60,162 bases of DNA from a virus: the IMG/VR virus record IMGVR_UViG_3300042197_004886, positions 1 to 60,162 of that record. One strand, given 5' to 3'. This document shows, piece after piece, positions 40,479 to 50,121 of this stretch. Position 1 is the stretch's first letter, and each line of letters opens with the position of its first letter. The notes below the pieces were generated by a model, which was not told where the DNA came from, ran no database searches, and was given only the letters and a program-made list of their open reading frames with translations. A program made the position numbers and the translations under genes.

Positions 40479-41987
40479 TTATGGAGTTTTTTTCGATGGT
40501 TTCCACTCCCGTCTGGCTAAAAATAGCTCAGTATAGAGGCCGTTTGGGTGTAACCGGTCGTAGTGATACTTCGCACTGCTGACGTAATAGTAACCGCTCA
40601 GCTGTTGGTCTGGAATCTGCTTACGAAGATCGGGCTGTTCTGCCTGTTCTTTTGCCTTCTGGTCGTCTACGCTGGGCGTGGCTTTACGTATTCGCTCTGC
40701 CTCCTGTATTGAAATATAGATAGGTACTGTGAATCCTCGCACTACTTGAAAATTGATATTGTTTAGCGTGACCCTTAGTTTGATCTTGTCTAATTCACGC
40801 AGGTTATGATCGTTTAGTAGGCGAGCGGCATTCCACTCTGGATGATTGTTACCATAATCAATATTCATCCATTTCTTTATCTTGTTCTCAGCCAGGCTCT
40901 CTTCAGTCGGCACTAAATAATTTGTTTGATTACGATCAATGCTCTTTAACGGAGCCATAAAAAAGTCTTTGAACTTTTCCTTTGGCGCCTGTGTTGCCTT
41001 AAGGTGATCGTAATAGAAGATATTTTTTTTGTAGCCTTGTCTTTTTATTATTTGGCCCTGCTCAGAAACCAAGTTTAGCGTCGTGATGTAATTGGGACTT
41101 CTGCTCTGCTCGAGTTCAGTCGTCAGATAGTTAATCATCGTCTGCTCTTCAAGTTGCTTTTTTACAGCGTCACCCTTTACCTTTTGGCTGATTCCGCTGG
41201 CTAATGCATTTGCCGCAGTCAAAAAAGTAAGCTGAGGATCCTCTATTTTTAGCTGACGATTTACCTCTACATAATTTAAAAAATAGTACTTATCGATAAA
41301 CACGCTGAAGAAAGAATCGTCATCCTGGTATGCGTGTTTTGCAATCGTCTGGATAAAGTGATAGGCTCCAGAGTTAATATTGATCCAGGTCATCTTGTCG
41401 TTGGGTGAGCTTTCGTTTTCTGCAAATCCCAGTTTTAAATCTTCACATATCCTCTTTAAAGCCTCCTTTGAATTTAGGTTAGCATAGCTCTTCGACACGT
41501 TGTTGTAGATTCCCGGCACATATAACTCCCCTTTGATAAGATAGGAGGTGCCGATCCCGACTCCAGTCCTTGCTCCTGTGTACTTTGCTGGGGTAGATTT
41601 TACCTCGGTTATCAGAAAATCGCAGCGCACAGGTTTTAGCTTTTCAGTACCTACCTTTAGATAGAGACTCATGATTAGATCCACTTTTGGAAAGTAATCC
41701 CCTGCAAATTCTCCCGCGCCATCCGTAAAGGTCAACATTACGGTTGGGATAAAATGTGTCTCGTCCAAGACCATCGTGTCGATATTTCTTACGATCTGGC
41801 CGGCAATTTTTACAAATGGTGAATTGGCTCCAGTCTTTTGTGAAGAGTCCGGTAAGTTTGCTGGTGCTTTGTAGGCTGCCTTGACCTTGCCGTTGTTTGG
41901 GGTATCGTTGGAGGTGTCCTCCTCGTACAGCTCCTTTAGGGGAACTTTTGGCAATAGCGTGCCTTTTATGATTTGACCAAATGACAT
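40479..41987 (-). CDS. Putative baseplate hub protein (gp27-like)
   Basis: 502 residues. Beta-rich opening (VRNIDTMVLDETHFIPTVMLTF), TSYLIKGELYVPGIYNN, NSKEALKRICEDLKLGFAEN, IQTIAKHAYQDDDSFFSVFI, then a tube-like half and the final YYYVSSAKYHYDRLHPNGLYTELFLARREW. This layout recalls phage late-control gpD / gp27 hub proteins, which sit on top of the spike, and the spike gene follows in the same transcript. Assignment is by general resemblance. Confidence 0.6.
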   Translation of the reverse strand: MSFGQIIKGTLLPKVPLKELYEEDTSNDTPNNGKVKAAYKAPANLPDSSQKTGANSPFVKIAGQIVRNIDTMVLDETHFIPTVMLTFTDGAGEFAGDYFPKVDLIMSLYLKVGTEKLKPVRCDFLITEVKSTPAKYTGARTGVGIGTSYLIKGELYVPGIYNNVSKSYANLNSKEALKRICEDLKLGFAENESSPNDKMTWININSGAYHFIQTIAKHAYQDDDSFFSVFIDKYYFLNYVEVNRQLKIEDPQLTFLTAANALASGISQKVKGDAVKKQLEEQTMINYLTTELEQSRSPNYITTLNLVSEQGQIIKRQGYKKNIFYYDHLKATQAPKEKFKDFFMAPLKSIDRNQTNYLVPTEESLAENKIKKWMNIDYGNNHPEWNAARLLNDHNLRELDKIKLRVTLNNINFQVVRGFTVPIYISIQEAERIRKATPSVDDQKAKEQAEQPDLRKQIPDQQLSGYYYVSSAKYHYDRLHPNGLYTELFLARREWKPSKKTP

Positions 41988-42574
41988 TAGAATAGGTTTG
42001 CTTTAGTTAACTGTTGTATTAATCTGGCTCTCGAGATCGGCACAGGACAATTTTCCTTGTTTACCTGGGTAACGTCTTCTCCGAATATTACCTTGCCGTC
42101 TTTTACCTTCACGTTTTGGTTACCTTTGGTATTGACGTTCGGCGGCACGATTTCCTTTACCTTGTCCTTGAGAGCCTCGAGCCGCTTTTTGTCTTTAACT
42201 GTTTTTGGGTTAAGAAGTTTATCTTCGTTGCTCTCTTTTTGCTGGCTACCAATATCGATTATCTCCTTTGGAGAAACCAACATCTGTTCTAAGTTTTTGT
42301 AGGGAGGCACCAACAGGATATCGTATCTCTCGATGGCAAAAGGATTGGAGATGCCGTTATATTTTAACAGGGCTTCGTAAAACCTCTGTTCGCCGTACAT
42401 CCTTACTGAGAGTAGATCGGGCCGCATCTGTTCCTCTTCTGATACCCGAATATAGGACTCAGATATTCCAGGGTCCTTTTCAAAGCTAAAGGTTGCACTG
42501 GTCAAGTCGACGATAACGTCGCCGTTTTCTTTTGTAAATGTGTTTTTTAATCTAAGCAGCCTAGTTATTAACAT
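41987..42574 (-). CDS. 53: Baseplate wedge protein gp53-type (LysM-like)
   Basis: 195 residues. The core RPDLLSVRMYGEQRFYEALL, then ISNPFAIERYDILLVPP, is the LysM-like fold of T4 gp53 and related baseplate wedge proteins. A Lys/Glu-rich helical linker follows (KDKKRLEALKDKVKEIVPP). It would help close the wedges into a hexagonal baseplate. The stop and next start overlap by one base. Confidence 0.75.
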   Translation of the reverse strand: MLITRLLRLKNTFTKENGDVIVDLTSATFSFEKDPGISESYIRVSEEEQMRPDLLSVRMYGEQRFYEALLKYNGISNPFAIERYDILLVPPYKNLEQMLVSPKEIIDIGSQQKESNEDKLLNPKTVKDKKRLEALKDKVKEIVPPNVNTKGNQNVKVKDGKVIFGEDVTQVNKENCPVPISRARLIQQLTKANLF

Positions 42575-42575
42575 G

Positions 42576-44546
42576 TTAGTCCTTTGTTTTTAAGTCTCTA
42601 AAATAATCAGTCAGCGAGTTTGATTTTGCAAACCGCTCGCCGTATGCTCTAGCAACGTTTACTCTAAAATAATTAGCCAGTTTTGTGGCAGAGCTTGCAC
42701 TTATTCCTGTTCTGTTTCCTACAGTATCGTCACCTGCGATGTTATCAAAATTAACCTGAGTTACCCCGACCTGTGAGCTCTTTTCTTTGAAGTTAGCATC
42801 GCTTTTTGTCTCCGCACTAGCTGTAGAGCTTCCGTTCTTTGCAGTATTTATGGCAATGCTGTTCTTCTCTCCATAGGAATTGTAGGCACTCGACGGTTGG
42901 GGCAGTGCTGTAAAGAACATGGATCCTCCTCCTAAGTTGAACATGGATTCAATATCCTGTTTTGCTCTAGGCCTTCCGTGACTTAGCGTCACCTTAAAGG
43001 TTATCTCGGTCGGAAAGTCGTCCAGTCCCAGTGCCTCACCGAATTTGATCTTAGTATTATTTAGACATAGGTTGCCTATGACTGCCACTGGATGCATGGG
43101 GTTTCCGACTGTCAGGTGCCATTCACCGACTGCCCTACCGTCTAGGTATGACCTCATTTTTAGAGGAGTCTGCATAAGGTCGCTGACCCAAGAACCGGCT
43201 AGGTTCTGTGCGCCTTGCGAACTGGCTAGAGTGTCGGCCGCCTTTGAAATATCGCCCGACTTTACATTTTTTGACAGGTCGTCTATCAACTTTGCCAATT
43301 CTCCGCCCTTTGATTGAATCTGCCCTATCGCATAGGAGATGACGTCCCTGATTCCTCCGATAAAATCTCCCTCTTCGAACTTTTGAGAGGGCAGTCCAGG
43401 TAAAATAAATCCAGTCTTTTGAAAATATCGAATTCCTCCTCCCCAAAATTCTGCCTTGTTGTGGGTAAGCGATAGGAAATTACTGATAAGATCCAGCATT
43501 GCTATCTTGGGATTTACGTTATTGAACGTTCTAAGCTTATAGGTAAAGTCCAGACTAATCGGGTGTTCGTAGGTAAATCCTCTGCGCCTGATCTGTGTGC
43601 TGTTTATTACGTTGATTGGTCCCTGTATTCTATTCCAATACTGACCCTCGGAACCATACGAATCTTTTATCCACTGTTGAATTTTTGCATCATATCCAGT
43701 CGCGGCATAGGGGTTTGCCGGATTATCGAATAGCGTAGCTAATAATACTTTACGCAAGTTTGGGGCTAGCTCTTTGGTGAGGCCGGCTGCATCTAGGAGA
43801 GATTCGGCCTGTACTTCATTACCTGTGACGTCTTTAATATCTGCGGATAATTCTTTCCAATTAAATCCATACTTTATTCCCAATACGTTGTCTAGCTGAT
43901 TGCCGCTTTCTCCGCCCCACCAGGTAACTGCTTGCGCAATCGGAATCAGTGGCGATTTTGAATCAGCCACCTGTAAATTATCCTCTACTGGAATTGGGTA
44001 TCTGCGCAAAGTCAGCAGTCGATTGTTTGGAATCTTACCATACCACTTGCACCACAAAAAATCATTTAACTGGTATGGCGTTGCTGCCAGTGCAGTGTCC
44101 GCATTATTGTCTCCAGCCCGATTACGAGCCCAATCTATTATTCGGGAAGCCGTCGGGTTTGCAGTAGATCCCTTGTCTGCCTGTATCAGGGACAGTGCTC
44201 CCTTCAGTAGAGAATCGGCATTACTGCCCAATATGTAATTCTCAAAGTTCATGTTAATATCTCGATGATATTCTGGACTATATATCTTTCCATCGATTGC
44301 GCCGTACTTTGAATATCTAAATACGTAAAAAGGATTAAATAACGAGTCAGTTCCTTTGATTGCCGTGGCGCTTCCCGATCCGCCAGGTTTGTCAACTCCA
44401 CCGTATGATTCTGCTCGATAGCTACTGGCGATTTGAGGGTTAGTTTCCGTGATGCTTAGTATCTGATTTACGACAGAGCCTAAATTCACCTCCTGATTTG
44501 GTGCGCTGTTTGCTCCCAATATGTTGTCTGAACCGGGTATTGCCAT
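42576..44546 (-). CDS. Large baseplate/tail structural protein
   Basis: 656 residues, soluble. Recognisable features are RRRGFTYEHPISLDFTYKLR and a C-terminal domain with GEWHLTVGNPMHPVAVIGNL, FPTEITFKVTLSHGRPRAKQ and DIESMFNLGGG. These read like the beta-barrel of tube-related baseplate proteins. The C-terminal 110 residues are Ser/Thr/Asn-rich. No T4 equivalent is certain. A clean ATAAATAAT late word precedes it. Confidence 0.6.
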   Translation of the reverse strand: MAIPGSDNILGANSAPNQEVNLGSVVNQILSITETNPQIASSYRAESYGGVDKPGGSGSATAIKGTDSLFNPFYVFRYSKYGAIDGKIYSPEYHRDINMNFENYILGSNADSLLKGALSLIQADKGSTANPTASRIIDWARNRAGDNNADTALAATPYQLNDFLWCKWYGKIPNNRLLTLRRYPIPVEDNLQVADSKSPLIPIAQAVTWWGGESGNQLDNVLGIKYGFNWKELSADIKDVTGNEVQAESLLDAAGLTKELAPNLRKVLLATLFDNPANPYAATGYDAKIQQWIKDSYGSEGQYWNRIQGPINVINSTQIRRRGFTYEHPISLDFTYKLRTFNNVNPKIAMLDLISNFLSLTHNKAEFWGGGIRYFQKTGFILPGLPSQKFEEGDFIGGIRDVISYAIGQIQSKGGELAKLIDDLSKNVKSGDISKAADTLASSQGAQNLAGSWVSDLMQTPLKMRSYLDGRAVGEWHLTVGNPMHPVAVIGNLCLNNTKIKFGEALGLDDFPTEITFKVTLSHGRPRAKQDIESMFNLGGGSMFFTALPQPSSAYNSYGEKNSIAINTAKNGSSTASAETKSDANFKEKSSQVGVTQVNFDNIAGDDTVGNRTGISASSATKLANYFRVNVARAYGERFAKSNSLTDYFRDLKTKD

Positions 44547-44561
44547 GTTGTGGGTTTTTTA

Positions 44562-44569
44562 TTATTTAT
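44562..44569 (-). promoter_or_regulatory. Late-promoter-like word
   Basis: Minus strand GATAAATAAT, 15 bases before ATG 44546. Confidence 0.5.
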
Positions 44570-44598
44570 CGAAAATCAAAAAATAGCAACGCTTGCCC

Positions 44599-46323
44599 CT
44601 ATTTACGTTGTATAAAATCGGCAAAACTAGGCACGCTATTTGTGGGCTTGGTCTTTTTTGCTTTGCTCTTTTTCTTCTTAGCTCCAGTTTTCTTTCCAGG
44701 CCCTAACAGAGAAAAGGTGTCCATTCCTCCAGCCAAGCTTCCAGGAGTCTGCATGATCTGGCCTGGAGATTCTGGATTGACTGCAACAAAACCAGGCGAA
44801 TCGGCAACTGACAACATGTCCTCCCTTAATTTGCCCTCTTTCTTGCTAGAAAATGTCTTATTGATTGCTGCCGCGTAGTCTCTGCCAGCCTGTTTGCCTC
44901 CGACTACTGTGACGGTTCCTTGCACTATTGCATTAAGCCCTCTAAAGATCGCAACATTACGTTGGTACGCAGCTTTTGCTACCTGTTCATTACCCCTGTC
45001 TGGAATGGCAGAGAAGAGTCCTCCAAGCATCATTCCAAGTCCCTTAAGTATGTTACGTAACGGGCTCTCCTTCTTGCGATCTTCCTCAGAAACTGCCAGT
45101 TTGACCTTTGTGTAAAGCGGTAGGCGAATCTCAGGTTTTAGCTGGATTCCGCCAAAATTTCCCAAGTTAAATTCTCTGGAGAGATAATAATTCTTGATAT
45201 CTTTTTCTCTCTCAGTGACTGCGGTATTAAGCGAAGACTTTAGGTTTTGGGTGTCCCTCTCCGAGAGGTCTCCGTCTACTCTAGAATCGATATATTTTGC
45301 GATCCACTCGCTAGATGCCTTTAAGTAGGTCAGCTGGTTCTCCTCTTTTGCGCTCTCTTGAGCAATCGACTCCACCTCAAATTCTTTTATCCTTGCTGGG
45401 TCATCGTTGAAGACCTGCGATTCAAGCACGCTCTTCATCCATGCCGGATCTTTTTCCATCAGAGCTCTAAATAACTGATAATGGTCGCCGGCTTTTTCTA
45501 TCTGATCGTTTGACATTACTGGCAGCGATGCTAGGTTAATTGCCTTAATCAGCGTATCGATAATCCTCTTCTTGTTCTTGATGGAGCCTGTTTTTGGATC
45601 CTTGGGTTCCTTCTTTTCGATCTTTTCCTCTTTTTCTTTGATTGCATTTTTTAGAAACTGTGCCAGGCCCAGAAATTCAATCAAGTCCTTATACTTAAAG
45701 AGTATGTTTGCTCCGTCTGGAGTTTCAGGAATGGAATCAATGTTCTTCTTTTCCTGATCGAGGATCTTCTTGAACCCCAGGCCGGCTCCAGCTTTGCTTG
45801 CCGTCATGATCTTATCCACCTTTGCTCTTTTTTCTGGACTTAGGTCGACTGCCTCGGTCAAGGCACCAGTCTGACCAGCAAAGAGTCTATAGATCTTTAA
45901 CAATCTCTCTGAGATATTAGTATAGTCCTTTAGATACTGTACAAATTTTGTCTGTTCCCTGTCCCGATCCAGGGTATCGATAAAATCGATGAGCGCATCG
46001 CAGTCCTTTTTCTTCTTTTCAGTAAATTTCTCGATGAATTCCAACGGCTCGTCTTTGGTAAGCAGCTCGAAGATGTCCCCTAAATGCGGAGCCTCTGGAT
46101 TCTCCAAGTAGTCCAATGGAATCGAGTCCAACGTCTTTTCAATAGCTTCAAAAGAGGTATCTAGAGAATTTTTTTCGTTGGGGTCCCCGCCTATCTTTGA
46201 TTCGATCTGGTTTTTGATAGCATTGTAGTCTATCACAGGCGGCTGCTTGAGCTGATTTTGGTCTGCCTCGACAATAAGTTGGCCCCTTTCGATAAAATTA
46301 CGTAGATATGCTGCAAATCCCAT
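44599..46323 (-). CDS. Large helical structural protein, unknown
   Basis: 574 residues. Mostly alpha-helical and highly charged in the first 450 residues (IKEKEEKIEKKEPKDPKTG). A hydrophobic Gly-rich helix follows (ILKGLGMMLGGLFSAI), and the tail is Lys-rich (KKTGAKKKKSKAKKTK). In a baseplate operon it may be a tape-measure-related or internal virion protein. No motif supports more. An ATAAATAAC late word lies 18 bases upstream. Confidence 0.55.
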   Translation of the reverse strand: MGFAAYLRNFIERGQLIVEADQNQLKQPPVIDYNAIKNQIESKIGGDPNEKNSLDTSFEAIEKTLDSIPLDYLENPEAPHLGDIFELLTKDEPLEFIEKFTEKKKKDCDALIDFIDTLDRDREQTKFVQYLKDYTNISERLLKIYRLFAGQTGALTEAVDLSPEKRAKVDKIMTASKAGAGLGFKKILDQEKKNIDSIPETPDGANILFKYKDLIEFLGLAQFLKNAIKEKEEKIEKKEPKDPKTGSIKNKKRIIDTLIKAINLASLPVMSNDQIEKAGDHYQLFRALMEKDPAWMKSVLESQVFNDDPARIKEFEVESIAQESAKEENQLTYLKASSEWIAKYIDSRVDGDLSERDTQNLKSSLNTAVTEREKDIKNYYLSREFNLGNFGGIQLKPEIRLPLYTKVKLAVSEEDRKKESPLRNILKGLGMMLGGLFSAIPDRGNEQVAKAAYQRNVAIFRGLNAIVQGTVTVVGGKQAGRDYAAAINKTFSSKKEGKLREDMLSVADSPGFVAVNPESPGQIMQTPGSLAGGMDTFSLLGPGKKTGAKKKKSKAKKTKPTNSVPSFADFIQRK

Positions 46324-46341
46324 TACTCTAGAGTATTTTAG

Positions 46342-46349
46342 TTATTTAT
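46342..46349 (-). promoter_or_regulatory. Late-promoter-like word
   Basis: Minus strand GATAAATAAC, 19 bases before ATG 46323. Confidence 0.5.
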
Positions 46350-46367
46350 CAAGCTGGGATAAGCTGA

Positions 46368-46565
46368 TTACTTACCGCCCTTCCTCTTGAATTGAGAATA
46401 GGGAATCACCCACAGCTTGCGATTGACGTTTTTCTTTACATAATCAAAGATCGAGGTCTTGGGATCCTCTTCTGGATGCTGCAATACCGCATTCTGCAGT
46501 TGAGCCTTGCCTTTACGATAGTCGTCTAGGTTTTTCCAGCTTTCTTCTTGATGTTTTTTGGCCAT
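46368..46565 (-). CDS. Small basic hypothetical protein
   Basis: 65 residues, Lys/Gln-rich (MAKKHQEESWKNLDDYRKG), ending FKRKGGK. Not recognised. It follows the phosphoesterase by 11 bases with an A-rich leader (aaccaaaa) and an ATAAATC word inside the preceding gene end. Confidence 0.5.
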   Translation of the reverse strand: MAKKHQEESWKNLDDYRKGKAQLQNAVLQHPEEDPKTSIFDYVKKNVNRKLWVIPYSQFKRKGGK

Positions 46566-46576
46566 TTTTGGTTGAT

Positions 46577-48142
46577 TTATTTTAGGGTAGTGTACTCTCC
46601 CTTGATGAAATTGATGTGTTGTGCTTTGCCGTCCTGGTGAATGATAACGTGCGACTGTAACCAGCCACTGGCTCCCTGATTGTAGCCAATCCTTAGATGG
46701 GTCGAGGTACCGACTGCTAGAGCTCCGTCTTTTCTGCCAGGCGAGTGATAGTGACCTACCACGATCTTAGTATTAAGCTTTCTAAACTGTAATAAGGAAC
46801 CTCGACTGCCACCAGAACCTATGTCTCCATGCTGTCCCAGCTCCCAGCCCTTGACGATAAAACTATCGCTGCGACCCAGCGTCTTGAACAGGGGATATCG
46901 CTGCCTGATCACGTATGGAATAATACCATGCGGAGCGGCATCACTTAGTAAAGCGGCAGCAAACTGCATGTACTCTAAAGAGTTCTTTAGGGTCACTGTT
47001 TTTCTCCAATCGGTGTCTTTCAACCACCGATCAACAAAATCGTCGTGGTTGCTACGCACTATCGTTACATCATAGTCTTCAAAGGCCTTAAGCCCTTCCA
47101 ACATCGTATCGATTTCTCTCTTTAGATAGTTGGCACCGCTCATCTCCTTCTTGTACTGTACAAAAGGATCCTTTAATTCGTGGTGGTTTATCGAGTCGCC
47201 GTCGAACACGTCATGTAAAATTACATGCTCCGGTCTGATCTTTTTCATCAGCCCAAAGGTCGCCTCCAATACCGCTGGGTCGTGTTTGCCCCAATGTAGG
47301 TCGCCCAATACGATGGCCCCGACAGAATCTACTCTAGTTACCAGACTCTCGTCGTTCAGGGATTCCACCCGATAGAAGAGATCGGTAAAGCTGCCTTCGT
47401 CGTTTGCAGTCACCTGCCTTACGAAAAAGATATCGTCGTTCTTGATCTCGACCACGACGAAACCCAGGGTATGGTGAAACTCGCCCTTCTTGCCAGCTTT
47501 GGAATCTGTGTAATTTCTGAGCGTACAGGCTCCAGTAGTAAGCATCATTTTTGGTAGGCTTGTCTCCAGCACTGGAATCATCTCTAACTGCACCTTTGAC
47601 GAGCCAAAAATACAGGAATTGACTCCACTCATGCCCTGTAAACCCGTCATTGGGTCTACTGCAGTCGGCTGGATCTTTACATCGGACATGATCGAGAGAT
47701 ACTTATGTATGTCGTGACGATTTGCATCCAAATAGTCCTCGATCCTCTCAGACCAGGTGTCGTATTTCTTATCAGTAAAGACTGAAGTCGGATTCTTGTA
47801 ACGGCCTGCAATCACGTGGATGTCGGCCTCAATAAATTCAGCGTACTTTTCAATATTGCTGATCAGCTTTTCGTGGACTGGGGTGTCGTTTTGTGCCCAG
47901 GTAATAATGAATCTCTTCTTGTCCCGATTGATCTGCTTGGCCTTTGCGATAAGCAGCTGTGGTGATTCTTCTACCGCCTTTTTGCTATAACCTAGTTTGG
48001 AGATCCAGCTGTTAATTGTCCTCTCTGATCTGCCGAACCGCTGTGCCAAGGTGGCCATTCTTTGGTCCCAAGAGAGGGCTTTGTTAAAATAAGTGGTTGC
48101 TATAAACTCAATATCCTCGTCTTCAAGTTCAGTAAATTTCAT
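46577..48142 (-). CDS. Calcineurin-like metallophosphoesterase with N-terminal HTH
   Basis: 521 residues. Residues 1-60 form a helix-turn-helix-like unit (QRMATLAQRFGRSERTINSW). The phosphoesterase core begins near residue 275: GDLHWGKHD (metal ligands), HDVFDGDSINHH, VRSNHDDFVDRWL (NHD motif), GQHGDIGSGGS and VGHYHSPGRKDG (GHxH). This matches two-metal phosphoesterases acting on nucleic acids. A similar HTH plus phosphoesterase build is seen in T5 A1-type host-DNA-degradation proteins, but that link is from memory and tentative. TATAAATT lies 14 bases upstream. Confidence 0.75.
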   Translation of the reverse strand: MKFTELEDEDIEFIATTYFNKALSWDQRMATLAQRFGRSERTINSWISKLGYSKKAVEESPQLLIAKAKQINRDKKRFIITWAQNDTPVHEKLISNIEKYAEFIEADIHVIAGRYKNPTSVFTDKKYDTWSERIEDYLDANRHDIHKYLSIMSDVKIQPTAVDPMTGLQGMSGVNSCIFGSSKVQLEMIPVLETSLPKMMLTTGACTLRNYTDSKAGKKGEFHHTLGFVVVEIKNDDIFFVRQVTANDEGSFTDLFYRVESLNDESLVTRVDSVGAIVLGDLHWGKHDPAVLEATFGLMKKIRPEHVILHDVFDGDSINHHELKDPFVQYKKEMSGANYLKREIDTMLEGLKAFEDYDVTIVRSNHDDFVDRWLKDTDWRKTVTLKNSLEYMQFAAALLSDAAPHGIIPYVIRQRYPLFKTLGRSDSFIVKGWELGQHGDIGSGGSRGSLLQFRKLNTKIVVGHYHSPGRKDGALAVGTSTHLRIGYNQGASGWLQSHVIIHQDGKAQHINFIKGEYTTLK

Positions 48143-48155
48143 AGTGTACTAAAAA

Positions 48156-48163
48156 ATTTATAT
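48156..48163 (-). promoter_or_regulatory. Late-promoter-like word (TATAAATT)
   Basis: Minus strand TATAAATT, 14 bases before ATG 48142. It is the only site that begins with the T of the T4 consensus. Confidence 0.45.
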
Positions 48164-48190
48164 CTTATATCTCTATTGGAGAAATAAGTT

Positions 48191-50116
48191 TTATATGTCC
48201 TCTTTGTTCAGGTCTTTCTCCTGTAATTTTGGATCTACTATCTCTGCCGAAAAGTCCGAATTTTCAAGTATCGAGCTAAATTTCGACTTTTTCTGCTCGC
48301 TCTCGTCCACCTTCTTCTCTAACTCTTTTTGCAGGTTATAGAATTCAGGCACTATCGAGTTCGGCACCTGCTTCTTGAACTCAGCAAAGTCAGAGCGGTC
48401 AATCGTTTTTAATACCTCTTCTGATTTTATAAAGCTTGGCAGTTCGACGAGTTTAAACTCTTTTGCCAAGCGCAGCGGAATCTTTTTCTTCTTTATGTAC
48501 TCTAGCTGTAGAGCATAATCTTTTACCCTACGTTCTGAGGTTCCCCATAGCAGAGGTTTGTAAGCCGGGTGCAGTTCCTCTAAGATCTCTTCGATCTGTC
48601 CCGAATCGATCATCTTGATGTCTAGTATGAGGTCGTGATATTCTTGTTTTACCTTTTCAAGCATCGTTTTTGTGAGTCGAGTAGAAAAAGGAAACTTTGC
48701 AGTCTTCTTTTCGGGCTTGACTGCAACCAGCACCACTGGGTGTCCGTTCTTTTCTTTTAGCTTTTTTGCAGCCTTGATGTGGCCCATGGTGACGGGCTGA
48801 AAGTTACCGATAAGCAGGTTAACCTCGGTCGAGTCGGGCTTTTTGCCCTTGCCCTCAGCAACCTCCTTTTCGCTCAGTATTCCATCATCCGTTGCCGATC
48901 CAACAAACTCGCTAAAGCTTGGAAAAAGACCCTCGTACACCTTGTTGCCCATGATCACGTTTCGGATCTTATCAACGATAATGTTGAGCTGGGTCAGTAA
49001 TTCTTGCGTAAAAAAACCCGAGCTGGACTTTTTGCGATTACGTCTCAGGAAGTTAAGCAGGATTTTGTAGATCTCAGTATAGGTCTCGTTGCCCTTGATT
49101 AGGCGCAATACCGCTGGGTCCTTGACAAGATTTGTATCTAGCTCAAATTCCGGTCTCTTTAGATACTCAGGAATCTCGAGTTCAAGGCCTTCGTACTTAC
49201 CCGCATACTCTTTTATAAAGTCCTTAAAGATGCTATTGATCAGGGCTAGGTACTTTTCATCGTAATTTGAGCCCTTTTCCGCCATCTTTTCGAGATCCGC
49301 AACATCATACATTTCAAAGTGGTTCATCAAGTCGATGATGATGAGCCAGATATAATCCTGCGAACGGTTTTCTCTGGGTTTAGCCACTCCTTCCTCGCGT
49401 TGTTGAAACATGGGATCCACTAGCTTTGCCAAAAAGACCTGCTCTTCTGGGTTTTGGTTGGACTCGTCGTAAAACCTAAAGATCAGGGTGTCCGTGTCCA
49501 GCTCTTCCTCGAGCTGGCTCTCCTCGCCCTTTAGGATCGAGATGATATATTTAGTAAAAGAGTGGGTCTTGAACTTTTTTGTAAGCTCTTCACCTGGTGA
49601 GTAGACAAACTCAAGTATTGCAGTTTTCTGTTCATCGTTTAGCTTGCCCTCAAAGAGGATCGGAGGTCTCTCGACCACCAAATATTCTGCCCAGCGGTCT
49701 AGCTGTTCTTTATTCTGTACCGTGGCGACTGGAGTGCCCGAGTCGTCCAACTTATGGATATAGGAGAGCACAAGTCCGTTCTTCGGCATCGCCTTACGAC
49801 GCTTGCCGTCAAAGTCTCCTCTAGTAAAGTATTCAAAACCAAAGTAGAAATTAGCTGGAATCCTCTGTCTCTTCTCTTCAGGCAGCGACTCAAAGTGGGA
49901 GATTGCTCCATTGTAATATTTCATCAGCACACGGTCAACATAGCTAATCTCGCCGGCTTTTTTAAAGTACTTGAACTGGTCGTTCTTGTTCTTCTTTACC
50001 CCAAAAAGGGTGCCGTCTAACTTTTCGTTGATGATGACGTAACTGTTAAGCAGGCTGCTCAAAAAGGCTTCGCCCTTCTTTTCGTATACTTCTCTTAGGT
50101 TGTTTATTCCTGCCAT
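48191..50116 (-). CDS. Fusion of ligase-like (KxDG) domain and HxGH nucleotidyltransferase
   Basis: 641 residues. Residues 20-240 resemble an RNA/DNA ligase adenylation domain: motif I EKLDGTLFGV with Lys32, and a motif III-like YFGFEYFTRGDFDG at 91-104; motifs IV-V are not clear. Residues 430-610 are a cytidylyltransferase-fold enzyme: LLIGNFQPVTMGHIKAAKKL with T-M-G-H at 443-446, WGTSERRVKDY, and a C-terminal SEEVLKTIDRSDF element like the ISxTxxR region of NMN adenylyltransferases. A helical linker joins them. The pair could serve NAD metabolism, RNA repair or RNA 5'-end chemistry. Encoded with a kinase and HAD phosphatase on one strand. Confidence 0.65.
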   Translation of the reverse strand: MAGINNLREVYEKKGEAFLSSLLNSYVIINEKLDGTLFGVKKNKNDQFKYFKKAGEISYVDRVLMKYYNGAISHFESLPEEKRQRIPANFYFGFEYFTRGDFDGKRRKAMPKNGLVLSYIHKLDDSGTPVATVQNKEQLDRWAEYLVVERPPILFEGKLNDEQKTAILEFVYSPGEELTKKFKTHSFTKYIISILKGEESQLEEELDTDTLIFRFYDESNQNPEEQVFLAKLVDPMFQQREEGVAKPRENRSQDYIWLIIIDLMNHFEMYDVADLEKMAEKGSNYDEKYLALINSIFKDFIKEYAGKYEGLELEIPEYLKRPEFELDTNLVKDPAVLRLIKGNETYTEIYKILLNFLRRNRKKSSSGFFTQELLTQLNIIVDKIRNVIMGNKVYEGLFPSFSEFVGSATDDGILSEKEVAEGKGKKPDSTEVNLLIGNFQPVTMGHIKAAKKLKEKNGHPVVLVAVKPEKKTAKFPFSTRLTKTMLEKVKQEYHDLILDIKMIDSGQIEEILEELHPAYKPLLWGTSERRVKDYALQLEYIKKKKIPLRLAKEFKLVELPSFIKSEEVLKTIDRSDFAEFKKQVPNSIVPEFYNLQKELEKKVDESEQKKSKFSSILENSDFSAEIVDPKLQEKDLNKEDI

Positions 50117-50121
50117 ATTGA

